A stretch of DNA of 64,000 bases, taken from Austropuccinia psidii. Its lineage: Eukaryota > Basidiomycota > Pucciniomycetes > Pucciniales > Sphaerophragmiaceae. Location of the stretch: assembly GCA_023105745.1 (NCBI GenBank), contig JALGQZ010000002.1, positions 74,255,285 to 74,319,284 of the forward strand, read 5' to 3'. Positions 1 through 11,649 of the stretch are shown one piece after another. A program made the translations under genes and the position numbers. Within the stretch, counting starts at the first letter, position 1. Each line of letters begins with the position of its first letter. The notes below the pieces were generated by a model, which saw nothing but the letters and a program-made list of their open reading frames with translations, had not been told where the DNA came from and did no database searches.

Positions 1-1351
1 TTCTGTCTTTTCATAGACTTTTTGTTGGTCACATAGCTTATACAAGGATTTAGCAATTTTTGCAAAGTCCTTTATATTCTGTCTATAGTAACCAGAAAAT
101 CCTAGAAATGATTGCATTTCTTTTTTGGTTTGAGGCATTGGCTTAAGTAGTACTGCTGCTACTTTCTTCTTGTCTATGCCTAGACTAAGTCCAGATACAA
201 CATGTCCTAGTGCTTTCAGTTCACTATATGCAAAATGACACTTTTTCAAGGAAATTTTCATATTCACTTGCACTATCTTTTGTAGTACCCTTTCTAGTCT
301 TGTAAGGTGATTTTCCCAAGTTTCTGAGCGAAATATGATATCATCAATATAGATGATTAACCATCCTTCTGATAATTCTTCAGGAAATATGGTGTTCATT
401 ATCCTTTGATAATGGGAAGGTGCATTTTTTATGCCAAATGGCATTCTTAAGTATTCAAAAATCCCACAGTGGACTATTATCCTTAGTAGTTTCTTGGAAT
501 TTTCTGTTAAGAAATTCTGATGAAAGCCCTTTAAGGCATCCATGGCTGTAATGAACTTAGCTTGTGACAATTGTGTCCATGTCTCATGGATTCTGGGTAT
601 TGGGTATCTGTCTGGAATGGTATAGGTGTTCAGGGCTCTGAAGTCTCCTACCATCCTTGATTTTCCATTATGCCAAGTTATAATGACAGGTGTAGTGACC
701 TCTACCTGTTCATTATGTCCTACCTTTCTTAATACTCCAAGGTCCATTAATTCTTCAATGTGTACCTCCAAGGCTTCTCTAGCCCTTGGACTATCTGAGT
801 AAGCTGGTCTCGTTAGTAAAGGGGGGTAAGGCTTTTCCACATTAAGAATTATATTCACCTAATGCCCAATTATGGAACCTAGTTGCTCCTTGTCAGTTGC
901 AAAGGCATTTTTGTACTTAAATGAGAGGTAAATCAATTTTTCTTTCATTTTTTTTGTTAATTCTTGATTGAATTCTTCCTCTTTGAGTTTTTCAGATATA
1001 AAAAGGTCCTTTTCTGCACTTTTCTCTTTGCTATTCATAACTGTAATTTGTTTTTGTTATTTAAGAAGCCAAACTTTTGTCTTTTGTTATCTCCTATGGT
1101 AAAATATCTGTCTTTTTGTTTAGAGATGTCTATACCATAAATTGATAAGTAGTCATTTCCAAGTATGAAGTGATTACTAGTACAGTTTTCCATTACTACA
1201 AAATCTACTTTAATTCTGACACATTGTGAAGGGTGAGGAAAAATTAGTGTTAAATCAATTATTCCAAGGGGCTTCATGCTCTCACTTGCACTACTAAATT
1301 TGACACCTTGTATTGGCATACGTTTTTCTTGCTAGTCTGGGACAATTGTTT
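1..1351 (-). pseudogene. Family A pol fragment: protease end and reverse transcriptase
   Basis: The minus-strand translation matches the protease-RT part of the family B polyprotein at 18430-19800. The segment 1319-1035 is the protease C-terminal part (GNDYLSIYGID). After a shift in an A-rich run near 1040, a connection segment ends in a stop near 862, where the related copies read GHEID. From about 858 to base 1 the RT frame is open, with [22 protein letters not shown] and the catalytic YIDD, and it runs off the edge. The protease active site is lost: the codons that read DTGA in family B are shifted by a missing base just before 1352. The fragment cannot make a working enzyme. Confidence 0.88.
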
Positions 1352-3713
1352 TTAAATAACTTTTACAAACACAGGTGCAATATGCTCCGTATCTAAGTTC
1401 ACTTTTCCTTCTTGGTTATCAACCATAACAATACTTATACTTGATTTTCCAGCTGTATATCCCATTCCTTTTGCAGGTTTGGTTCTGTACATTTTGGCAT
1501 CTTGTACATTTGTCAGGTTTGTGTCAGATGTCCCAACTTGGGGTAAGTTTGAGTTAACATCCAGTACTTCATAAATTATATCAATATTATTAATTTGTGC
1601 ATTAATTATATTAATTTCATCACTTTCAGAACTTTCTGACTCTTCTGTTTCTTTTTCAGAGTCAGATTCCTCCTCTTTGTCATTGTGGCTTTCTGTTTCC
1701 ACAATTTCATTAATCTTTGCCTTTTTGAGGAAGTTATTGGCTAAGTGTCCAATACCTCCACATTTATGGGATTTTCTTTGCTCATTATTGTTGGATGTAA
1801 TGGGCTTGAAAGCTTCTTTTGATTTATCTTTTTTGATAAATGGCTTGTTTGGACTTTTAATGTCCAATTTCTTCCAAGTTCTGCCAATTTTTGTTCTTGT
1901 CACTATGTCCTCTAGTGCATTGATATACTCTTCTGTGGAGCATGGTTCTATACACCTTCTTCTGAGGGAATGTTCTAGCTCTCCTCCACATTTCTTACGT
2001 ATTTTCATGTGCACCATCTTTTGTGACATTTCTGGGTACAATGCATTGAGTCTTTCAACTCGTTTTAAGAGCCAAGTTAAAGGTTTGTATTTGTCTGGGT
2101 CAAAGAAAGAATTTTCAAATGCATTTTCTATCTTGAACGTCCAGGCATCATTAGCGCACTTGGTGATTATTTCTTGTTTCCACCAAGAGCGGTTATTTTT
2201 GCCATTTGTTTGACTTATGCCATAATACCATCTTTTTGCAGATTTTTCAAATAATGAATGTAATCTTGCAGTGATCAGTTCATCTGGTATGGCATAATCT
2301 TCTTGTAGCATGTCAATTTTTTTTATAAATGACATGTGGTCATATTCACCTTCTCCTGTTAATGTTGGCCATTCATTTAATTGAGGTGCTTCCTTCATTA
2401 AGACTTGGTTATTGTTGTGGTGACTTAAGTCTGTTATGAATGGATTTGTTAATTCCTCTTATGGATTAACAGGGCTTCTTATGTGAGAAAATGGTGTCGA
2501 TAACTTTAGCATATTTGAGTTAGCCTCATTAATTTTCTCCATTTTTTCAGTAATAAGCCTTATTTCACTTTGAATGTCATCTTTCAGATGCATTATTGCT
2601 TCATCACTCTTTTCCACATGGTCCAAAAGTCATTTTGGGTGTGATGAAGTATTTTCTTCAAATCTTTCTACAGCAATGCTCAATTTGTTTAATTTTTCTG
2701 TAAGATTATCAATACTCACATCATAATTGATTGTGAAAGTTTTCCCTTTGATATCACTTATGTATTTGTACAAATATTGTTGTCCTTGTATTAATTTATG
2801 AATGTTATCAATTAATACTTTTGGTTTATTATTTTTAATCATAAATTTTATTTTATCAATTTCTTTTTTATTTTGTACAAAAACTTTTGTTAAAGATGAT
2901 AAGCTATTATTTATTTCTTGGAAAGATAATAAACTATTTTTAATGTCTTTAAGAGGTAAAATACTATTTTTAAGCTCTGTTAATGTATTTACAACATCAG
3001 GAGACAAAGTTATTTCTTTGGGAAATGGGGTTGTCTCATTCTTTGCTCCTCTTTGTCTTTGAATTCCATCAAAGTTCTGGCCATGTTGAATACATTGTCC
3101 ATGGCATCTTTTTGGATTTTGGGGATCCTTTAGCTTGGGGAATATGGTTTTCTCCAATTCTTTTTCTTTTTCTTCTTCCCTTCTTGGGGAAGTGGATGGC
3201 TTGGGGCTTGCTGGTAGAAGCTACTGGGGCTTCTGCCTTGGTTGCCTCCTTCTTTTTGGCATGGTACTCCTTGATCTTTTAGATTTGAGGTTTGGATGAT
3301 AGTGGATTCCATCCATTGGAGTATCTCACAGTATCTCACTCTTTTCTCCTCTTTGAGGAAATTTTTCAGGATGTGCCAGGGGTTCATCACTCCTTAGTGT
3401 ATTTGGGGCAACATTTCCCAGTCCTTGTCTTTGTACACCGTGTAGTACTGTTTGTACATGTCTCATGTAAATGTCTATTTGAGCCCTCTGAATGTGATTT
3501 GTACCTGTTTGAGTCACTCATACTTAGTTTCAACTCTGGTTCAGATATAATGGGCATTTCTGGGACTTGCCTTTGGGATAAGGCACTTCCTTGTCTGGAT
3601 TCTGTTCCACTGGGGATATTGCCCTTCCTTTTCCCTTTTGAGGAATCAATTCTACCTCTGAGTCCAGCTCCATCTGATTGGATGGAGTATTGGGAGCCTC
3701 TTCTGGTAGTCAT
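1352..3713 (-). pseudogene. Family A Gag, frameshifted
   Basis: The N-terminal frame starts at the ATG at 3713 (MTTRRGSQYS) and is thrown out of frame near 3450 by one extra base relative to copy A2 (MRHVQ against EPVQ). Gag coding resumes in 3157-2630, a stretch rich in Lys, Asn and Ile that looks like coiled coil, and in 2398-1352. The latter holds the capsid-like domain (LNEWPTLTGEGEYDHMSF, then WYYGI and the ..EHSLRRRCIEPCSTE.. block). The zinc knuckle is damaged: CHKCG..SHLANTC of family B reads SHKCGGIGHLANNF here, losing two of the zinc cysteines. The C-terminal end runs into the broken protease. The ATG lies inside intron 1 of the overlapping accessory gene. Confidence 0.85.
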
Positions 3714-3940
3714 ATTTTAAGAAAAATAAGAAATAAGAAGATTTAAGAACAGGAATTCTTCTTATCGCAATTTATGAATGAGGTACTCACCTTCAGAGTC
3801 CTGAATAATGGGTCCTGGAAAATCCAATTTCTTGGCTTTATTTTCCTTAGTGAGTATTGGTGTTGGAGAACTTTGGCAAGTTTCTTCCACCAATCCTTCA
3901 ACAGTGGTTTGGTTGTCCTCTGTTGTATTGTCTTCAAACA
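3130..3940 (-). pseudogene. Family A accessory gene overlapping gag (copy A1), three predicted exons
   Basis: Predicted exons on the minus strand are 3940-3791, 3702-3571 and 3504 onward. Exon 1 begins with TG straight after a pyrimidine-rich tract ending in AG, and ends at a strong donor GTGAGT. Intron 1 (3790-3703, 88 nt) contains the Gag ATG. Intron 2 (3570-3505, 66 nt) has a GC donor (GCAAGT) and ends CAAACAG. Both junctions are in phase 1. Exon 3 starts in the same frame as in copy A2, but a one-base insertion near 3450 pushes it into the gag frame, where it stops near 3326. The original frame is still visible at 3390-3130 (MMNPWHILKNFLKEE..). Exon 2 has the same 132-nt length as in families A2 and B. 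Confidence 0.72.
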
Positions 3941-4429
3941 CTAAAAAAGACAAATAAATATAAGTCTTTTCTATATAAAAGTGTTATTTTTGGTAAGATA
4001 TGGCAATTTTGCACGTAAAAATTGCTTTTATATCTTTTCTAAAAAGTGAAAATAACTAAAGAAATGAAATTAAAATGAATAAAATAACCTTTTTATTGGT
4101 TTTAAATTTTTTTATCATTTTTTATGTTTTTATTTTTAAAGAATAAAATAAAAATGAATATGATTCTTTTATAAAATTATTTTTAATTTATAAAATATCT
4201 TTTTTAATCACTAGAGTCACTCAAAGAAAGTTTTTGCAAGTCTAAGGATGTGAAAAACCACATGTAAGACAGTACAATTGCTTTCCAAATGCCTCAATAG
4301 CTTTTAAAATCAATAAATATAAAATTATTATATAATTTTATGATTATAATTATAATTTATTATTGTATAAACCCAATTAGAATCTTTTTAAAGGTCTTTT
4401 AGAGTAAATATCACTGCCAGACCCCCAAA
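3941..4429 (-). other. Family A leader with primer-binding site (copy A1)
   Basis: This is the untranslated stretch between the 5' LTR and exon 1 of the accessory gene. Directly after the LTR end (CTTACA, at 4430) the minus strand reads TT then TGGGGGTCTGGC, a diverged version of the primer-binding site shared by families A-D. The rest is very AT-rich. Unlike the fresher copies it contains a few ATGs; one of them, in ACATGTGG near 4260, stands where copies A2 and B have ACACGTGG and so looks like a CpG decay product. Confidence 0.75.
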
Positions 4430-6398
4430 TGTAAGGTTTGACTATAAAACAATAAGTAAAAATTACTAATATTTTACTTATTGTACTATTAATGTCCTTA
4501 TAAATGAAATAAAGAAGAAAAAAATAATTATAATAATAAAGAATTATTAGATTTATGGCATAAAATAATTATATTATTAAATAAATATAATAATATAGTT
4601 TATATTATAAAAAATAATATATATGAAATAAATATATTAATATAAGATAATTAATATATTTAAAAGCACTTTATTATTGTTACCAACAAATAATAAAGGC
4701 ATAAAAAATTGTTTTTTATTAATAACAATAATATTACCAATATTAAAGTTATAAATTAATATAAATACTATTTATATCAATTATAGAATTATTAAAAAGT
4801 AATAATGGAGAAAAATTATTATATTAAGAGAAATAACTTACTTTTAATGCTTAATATAATAATTTTGAGTAAATTTGCGCCTAGAAATGTAAATAAAACT
4901 TATCTAAATTGTATTTACAACACATTTTAAGAGAAATTACAAGTTTTCTTGATTTTATGTGGAATTGAGGTTTTTGAGAGAAATTTAAAGAAAAAAATCA
5001 AATAATTGTAATAATCACGTCAAAGATGAATATTATTCTAGGATGATCTTTGGTCTTTAAAAATATAAAAGTTTGATATATAAAGAATAAAGAAATTACC
5101 TTTTTATTTAATGATTCAATGTTTTGTAAGCATCTGAGGGGAAAACAGAGTAAAAAGAGCTCTATTTATAGTAAATAACTCCCTCCTAGAGTCCAACAGG
5201 CTTCTAGTAGACGTGAAATGATCATATCCACTGGAATCAATCAATATTTTAAGGTTTGGTGATGATTACATCATGATAAAACCATCTTATCTAATTATTA
5301 CGCCATTATTTAGAGTTATCACTATAACTCTACGTTTGATGACGTCAAGGCTTGGCAGAACCCCAAATTTCGTGGATTTCATTAGTTTTAATCATAAACT
5401 AACAGTATTCACCAATTGTATCACTAATATGACTGTTAAACTTAATTTAAGGTTACAGTGAGTGATCATAAATGATCAAATTAAGCTCAAAATTTGATCT
5501 TTAATGAAATTTCAGTTTTACACGCTACAGCAATTCAGAGAGTGAATTCTAATAGCTTGGCATAACCTTATTATGCTGCTAAGAGAATTTCATTACATCA
5601 TCAAAACTATATTTTTGATGATTTTTCTTGTAACTCATCTTTTCTGTTGAAATTTAATATTTTAACCTTCAAACCATGATTTCTAGGGGTTATACCTTTA
5701 ATATTATAGTACAAAATACATCATTCTTTACGAATGAACTAGTATAATCCAACTGTCTCCTTATTTCTGAGTTTGGACCACTTTCACAACAAAGTGGTCA
5801 ACAGCTCTATTGATTTTAATCAATAATCCCTTACAGGTTTTAACCTTGTTTATAGCTTGTAAAATAAACTTCATATATGTATTACTACAGTAATTGAATG
5901 ATGACTTTATTTTTGGTTCATCACTCTATCACGCATATTTCAAAAGATATTAGCTAAAATCCTTGAATATATGTGTTGACCAAAAAAGTGCATATATTCA
6001 GCTTAACTCCTTAAGTATTGACTTTGGAGTTTAGCTTCTTAATTGTTTTATATGTAGATTTCTATGGAGCATTTAATGGTACCATTTTTTTCACATGTTG
6101 TTTCATTGGATTTTGAAATAATCAAGGATTTGTATTTTTTATAAGGTATTATTACTTATAACTTATTAAATATTGACTTTACAGATATGCCATATAAATG
6201 GTGTATGTGTATTTTACCATAGGGAATCAAATGGTATAATTTATTTCACATGTTTATCCATTGGGCTTTAAGTTAGACAAAGCTTTATGCCAATTTATGG
6301 CATTTTTGTAGCTTTAAGGTACTTATTTATAATGTATAATTATTTTGGATGTTTCTTGTGACCTTTTTGGGTATGTGGTCATATCTCCAAGGCTAACA
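4430..6398 (-). repeat. Family A 5' LTR, 1969 bp
   Basis: On the minus strand it starts TGTTAGCC, a mutated form of TGTAAGTC in copy A2, and ends CTTACA beside the primer-binding site. The A2 copy has intact 6-bp inverted ends, TGTAAG and CTTACA. A TATA box (ACTATAAATAGAGCTC on the minus strand) lies near 5160-5172. The part after it, 5150-4430, is extremely AT-rich with runs of TAATATA type. A short coding-like run at 5273-5461 inside it is not supported by anything. Confidence 0.88.
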
Positions 6399-6718
6399 CT
6401 AAACCCCCCTAATGAAAGGGGGTGGTCCAAAACCAAAGGTGATGCCTAGGGGGGCCAGAACCTCCTGGAAGGTTAAACGACCCCCCAGGCCCAAAATCAA
6501 AGACAAAGGCCTGGGTGTTGGTGATATGGAAATTGGCCAAGGAGGCTAATGATGGCAGGATATGGCCAAGAAGAGGTTTAATGGCCAAATGGCCATAGAG
6601 CACCAGAGGGGACCAATTGGCCATAAAAGAAATGGTGTGGCCAATTGGCCCCAACTTGGTTCCAGGTTAGAATTGCCACAACACCAATGGAGGAGGGTCA
6701 ATCTACATGGTTGTGACA
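6399..6718 (-). repeat. Family E 3' LTR, first 320 bp
   Basis: This matches the outer end of the E 5' LTR at 31923-31565. Both begin, on the minus strand, TGTCACAACC and share GGCC-rich blocks (several GGCCAA and TTGGCC words) and a run of C beside AATGAAAGG or AATATAAAGG. It is cut at 6398 by the family A LTR. The GC- and GGCC-rich composition stands out against the AT-rich surroundings. Confidence 0.8.
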
Positions 6719-8571
6719 GAAGAGGTGATGATAATAGTATTTAAAAACTAGACTATAACTGTGACACAGATAATAAAGATGAATAAAGCTTTGATTTAAA
6801 ATGAAAAGGGAATTGCTAAAAGGGTTTCAGTGGTGGTGAGTGCTGTGGAAAGGCTTTTGGCTGGTTCCCAAGTGGATCATTCTGGGTGTTGACTGAAACC
6901 TTTCCATTCCACCAGATACCATAGTTTTCTTCTCTTGAGCTTTGAACCCATTATTTGAGAGACTTCTCATTCCTCTTCTTCAATGATGATTGGAGGAGGA
7001 GGCTCTTGATGCCAATTTAGGATTGTCTATGTCTTGACTGGTTCAAGGAGGGAAATATGGAATACTGGGTGGATGGATTTCCATTGAGATGGAAGCTTGA
7101 GGTGGTAGGCATGATTATTGACTTTCTTCAATATTGGAAAAGGACCCAATCATCTTTCAGACAGTTTTTTGGTGCGTCTGGTTGATTTGATTTTCTTGGA
7201 AGAAAGTCATACCATGTCACCAGGATTGAAAACAGGTGTACTTGCTCTACTTTTATCTGCATACCTCTTAAACCTGTTTATGGTAACTTCAAGTTCTCTC
7301 TTGACATCTTGCTGTACTTATTGGATTTTTTTTGATACCTTTCCAGAAAGAGTATCTTGAGTAATGTGAGCTAAGTAAAATTGTGGATCTCTTCCATAAA
7401 CAGTGAAGAATGATTATTGTTTTGTTGAAGAGCGGTCAGAGTTACTGTAAGAGAATGCAGCCAGAGGGAGCCAGGTGTTCCAATCATCTTGATGATAACT
7501 GGCATACATCTGAAGGTACTGTTCTAGTATCTGATTTACCCTCTCTGTCTTTCCATCAGTTTCTGGATGGTAAGCAGTTGAGAGATCTCTTGAAATCTTG
7601 AGCTGCTGACAAAGATTGGATCAAAAGGAAGAAACAAAAAGTGAACCTCTATCACTGAGAATGCTTGAAAGAAGGCCATGCTTTGAAAAGATATTCTTGA
7701 TGAATTAATGGGAGAAATGTAGTGAAGTGATTGAAGACGTTGTTGGAATAAAAACTGCCATTTTTGAGAATCTGTCCACTATGACAAGGATTGAGTCAAA
7801 TGAGTTGGACAGTGGCAGTTGAGTGACAAAGTCCATTGAAAGAAAACTCCAAGGACCATCTGGAATAGGAAGAGGTCTTAGGAATCCAAAATTCTTGTGA
7901 TGAATATTGTTGTTTCTTGAGCACTGTTGACAGGATGAGACATAATCTTTGATGAATTGAGTCATTCCGGACCAGTGGAAATCCCACTTGACAGGTTTGA
8001 GAGTCTTTTCTTGGCCAAGGTTTCCAGCTAGAGGAGAATCATGATACTTTTGAAGAATGCTGAGATGAATTGTGGGGTCATTTGGGACCACCACCCAATC
8101 TTTGAATAAGAGAAGTTGGGAAGAGGAATCAAGAGAGTAATCTTGGACAGATTTACCTTTACCCAGTTCTTGAAGGATACTTCTGTACTGAGAATCTTGC
8201 CATAGAGCCTTCTGAATTGAATCAATCATAATTGGAAAGGATTCCACCTTGACTGCAAAATGTTTTGAAGGTTGGAATTCATCCTGCTTGATGAGCTGTT
8301 TCTAGTTCATTAGATTCTTGCTGATGAAATCCTCCCCCCTCACCGGATAAAGCCTCGGGAAGAGTAGCTAGGTGGCCAGGGTGGTAAGTGATTGAAAAGT
8401 CAAATTCACAAAGGAATTCAGCCCAGCAGGCTTGAAAGCAAGTAAGAACTTTTGAAGACATGAAAGTATTGAATGGAAGAGTGATCAGTGAGAACTTCAA
8501 AAGGTGAAGAAAGGGAAAGAAGAAAAGCCCTCCAGTGCTTGAGAGCCCAGACTATGGCAAGTAGTTCCTTG
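6719..8571 (-). pseudogene. Family E pol, C-terminal part: RNase H end, integrase, chromodomain
   Basis: Minus-strand reading gives the RNase H end (DKELLAIVWALKHWRAF, SSPFEVLTDH near 8570-8470), then the integrase zinc domain (8247-7900, with CQQC), the core with DFVTQLPLS and VIVDRFSKMAVFIPT, SDRGSLF near 7640, and [15 protein letters not shown] near 7530, giving the D, D and E residues. A chromodomain follows at about 6975-6850 (LWYLVEWKGFSQHPE and STWEP), near the 3' LTR. In-frame stops occur, for example after SSF near 7625. The segment 6719-6800 is 3' untranslated sequence in which I see nothing else. This part of the element is not functional. Confidence 0.85.
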
Positions 8572-8576
8572 TCATG

Positions 8577-9997
8577 TATCAGCCTGTGACTCAAAACCAG
8601 AGCACAAGCATGACAGCCAAATACCACAAGCCAATGGTAAAGCCAAGATACCACCAAAACATGGAACTGAGCCAAATTAAGTCAAAAGGTATCAAAAAAA
8701 AGAGGAAAATCACCTCTTTCCAAATATACAACTCTTATCATCATAGGACAAAGAATAACAAAGTTATTCCTGCTCAAATCTATTGCTGAGCATAAACCTT
8801 AATTTTCACCTCTCATCTGAAATCCAGAGGCAGAGGCTTAACCCCATCAAATGGGTATTCAAACTGAAGCTCTAAGTCAGGGCTATCCAATGGTACTAGC
8901 TAAACTGCGCTAGCACCAGAATTACAGAAGTTATCACCAAAATAAGGTCAAATAAGGGTGATTAAAATATTAAACTCTCATCTAACTTCTACAGTTTTAG
9001 TGTGCAATGCCTAAAGTGGGGTCTTTTTGGAAAGAGAACGATCAGGGCTACCTAATGGTGCCATTCATTTCCCCATATCATATCTAGAACAAAAGATATG
9101 GAGCAAACAAGTTCCATACAGTTTTTGGACAAATCATAAATGTGTCCAAGAAGACTTGTACATGGCATAGCTTTTCCATAAATAATGATAGCCATAAAAA
9201 AATGAGGTACCATTGTGTAGATCACATCCAGGGCCACACAATGTACCAATTTTGAGCTCAATATCTTAAAAACTGACAAAGCTATAGCAGTTTGAAGGTT
9301 AAAATCCCACAGTTTGGCCAATACAGCCTTACAGTGGGATAATATCCCATAAGTATGATTATGAGGTGTCAAACAGACAAAGAATATTGTTTATGCTTCA
9401 ATATCTCATAGTTAAGTCAAATACAGAGGTCCATACAGGTTCTGTACAGCTTCTGACGCGTCAGAAGCACCAGAACACACCTGTAAACTCCATTGGTGAA
9501 ACCTTTCACCCTGTACAGGGTAAAAATGACTACTTGTGGTTCTCAAACCACATTGCCACCCAATACCAGTCTGTATTGAGTTTATAGAACCACAAACCAG
9601 CCCAAAGTAGTGAAATCTTTCACTCTGTGGTCGTGTGCAGAGGTAAACAACCTCCCACTACCCCAGAACAAGATATAAGGAGGCTTTTCCTCACCAGGAA
9701 GCAAATCCAGCATCCTTTTCTTGATATTCTTACGTGGTATAACTTCTTAAAAGACATGGTACCTTTAGAATTTAACAGGTTATTATCACAAGCTGTAATT
9801 ATTGTAGGTTTTGTTCTTGTAAAACAACAGGCAAACACTGCACCCAGGGCTATCAGCAACACTCACCATCACTGAATTATTTTACTATAGCCCTTCTACT
9901 CATATTCTCACTTTAATATCATCATTATTTTCGTGTCACACTCAGAGTTATAGCTTTTATTATCATTTTGAAGCTATATCATAGAGTCACCCTGACA
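8577..9997 (+). repeat. Solo family D LTR (1421 bp) in family E RNase H
   Basis: It matches the D LTR at 49418-50854. The start reads TATCAGCCTGTGACTC where the intact copy has TGTCAGCC, so the terminal TG has become TA, and it ends CCTGACA. It is flanked by the 5-bp duplication TCATG (8572-8576 and 9998-10002). Removing it joins the E protein exactly across NYEIHD and KELLAIVWALK. A core promoter GATATAAGGAGGCTTTT lies near 9672. The element that left it was removed by LTR-LTR recombination. Confidence 0.92.
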
Positions 9998-10002
9998 TCA
10001 TG

Positions 10003-11644
10003 AATCTCATAGTTGAGCTCTGATGGAATATGCTTGAAGCTGTGAAATGCAATGGGATGTTTTCCTGAGTCAGAGACCTGACTCAGTACAGCATCCAAGG
10101 CATAATTGGATGCATTGGTCTCTACAATGGTGGGTAGAGAATGATTGGGGTGGTGGTGAAACCCTTCTTGAGTTGGTGAAACTGACTGAGACCTTCCTCA
10201 TTGAGGGGAAAACAGGAATCTTTCTTGAGGAACCTGGTGGGTCAACTGATTTTCTTTGAATAATTCTTGATGAAACAGTGATAGAAATTGGCAAAGCCAA
10301 GGAAAAATTGAAGAGCCTTGAGGTTTCTTGGAGGTGGCCAATTGAGAATCTGCTGGATGTTTTCCTGGTTTATCTTGAGACTTTCAGAAGAAACAACATA
10401 AACCAAAAATTCCACATTAGAAACATGGAATAGGCACTTGGAGGCCTTAGAAAAAAAGTTGTTGGCTCTGAGTCTGGAAATAACAGTGGACACATGAACA
10501 ACATGTTCTTCCTCACATTTGGAAAAGACCATAATTTCATCCAAATAAACCACAACATAAACATCAAGAAGATCTTGGAAAATATCATTGACAAGATTGT
10601 GAAAAGAGGCAGGATCATTGGTGAGCCCAAATGGCATAGCCAAGTATTCATAACTGCCATATATAGTTCTAAAAGCTGTCAAATGTTCATCACCCTCCTT
10701 GATTCTGAGCAGGTCATACGCACCACACAAATCACTCATGGAGAAGATAGAAGAACAATTAAAGACGTTGAGAAGATGATTCATAGGAAGAACAGGATAC
10801 TTCTTCTTCCTAGTAACAGCATTGAGTTTGTGGTAATCAACACACAAATGGAGACCACCATCTTTATTTTTAACAAAGACAACAAATGCTCCTTTTGAAG
10901 AGGAGCTTGGCTGGATGAAACTTTTCTCTACATTCTCTGAAATGTAGTCCCTGAGTGTATCTGACTCCTGGTTTGATAAAGATTAGATCACTCCAACTGG
11001 AGGTAGCGACCCCTCCAGCTCAATATGATGATCACAGGAATGGTGAGGAGGAGGTTTCTCGGCTTTCACCTTGAATAATACATCCAAATATTGGTGATAG
11101 ACAGAAGGAACAACCTTCATCACAGTTTCAACTTCTTCTGGCTCTTCCTCTTCATCCCACAACTCCTCCAGGGAGTCATGATAAGATGAAGGAGGGAGGT
11201 TGCATATTGCCAAAGAAGAGATTAAGTGAAGATACAGAATTATCTTATCCAACATCTTGAATCTCTTTGAAGACTTCATCTCTAGGGGATAGTAATGACT
11301 GATGGGAATTAAGGGAAGGAATATGGACAGAAGATGGAAATGATGGTGTTCTAGAATCACCAACCAGAGCTGCACATGAATTGGCAGAAGAAAAGTCATT
11401 ACTGAAAGAATTTGAATGATGATAATAGTCCTTTTGATCAGCCCTTGTCTCCAATCAATAGAAGGATTGAAATGATTTAGAAAGTCAAAGCCCAATATGA
11501 GGTCTTCTCCCTTGGGAGTATCAATGACTAAGAAGTTCTATTCAAACCTTGGGAGCAAAGGAAGCTCAACCATATATTTAGTATGGTGAGTCACAAATAA
11601 GGAAGGGGACTCAGAGGAGTCCCAAAAAATAAGAGTAATCTTCT
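10003..11644 (-). pseudogene. Family E pol: protease end and reverse transcriptase
   Basis: The RT core at 10847-10242 reads MCVDYHKLNAVTRKKKYP, then MPFGLTNDPASF, then YLDE where an active RT has YLDD. It is followed by the RNase H connection (QFFLGFANFYHCFIKNY) and, after the solo D LTR site, [22 protein letters not shown]. Upstream, 11495-10983 holds the protease end (GFDFLNHFNPSIDW) and the acidic link to RT (DSLEELWDEEEEPEEVETV). The protease active site itself is at 28190-28078, on the other side of the nested C element. The changed catalytic residue and the frame breaks make it inactive. Confidence 0.85.
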
Positions 11645-11649
11645 CTGGG

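Larger units (their letters stand above)
1..6398 (-). mobile_element. Family A Ty3/gypsy element, copy A1 (5' part, decayed)
   Basis: This is a minus-strand LTR retrotransposon that runs off the left edge. Reading on the minus strand one meets the 5' LTR (6398-4430), a primer-binding site, an AT-rich leader, an accessory gene overlapping gag, Gag, protease, and RT up to base 1. It sits inside the 3' LTR of the family E element, whose sequence resumes at 6399. Frameshifts and stops in every reading frame show it is dead. The 3' half and 3' LTR lie outside the window, so the target duplication cannot be checked. Confidence 0.9.
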
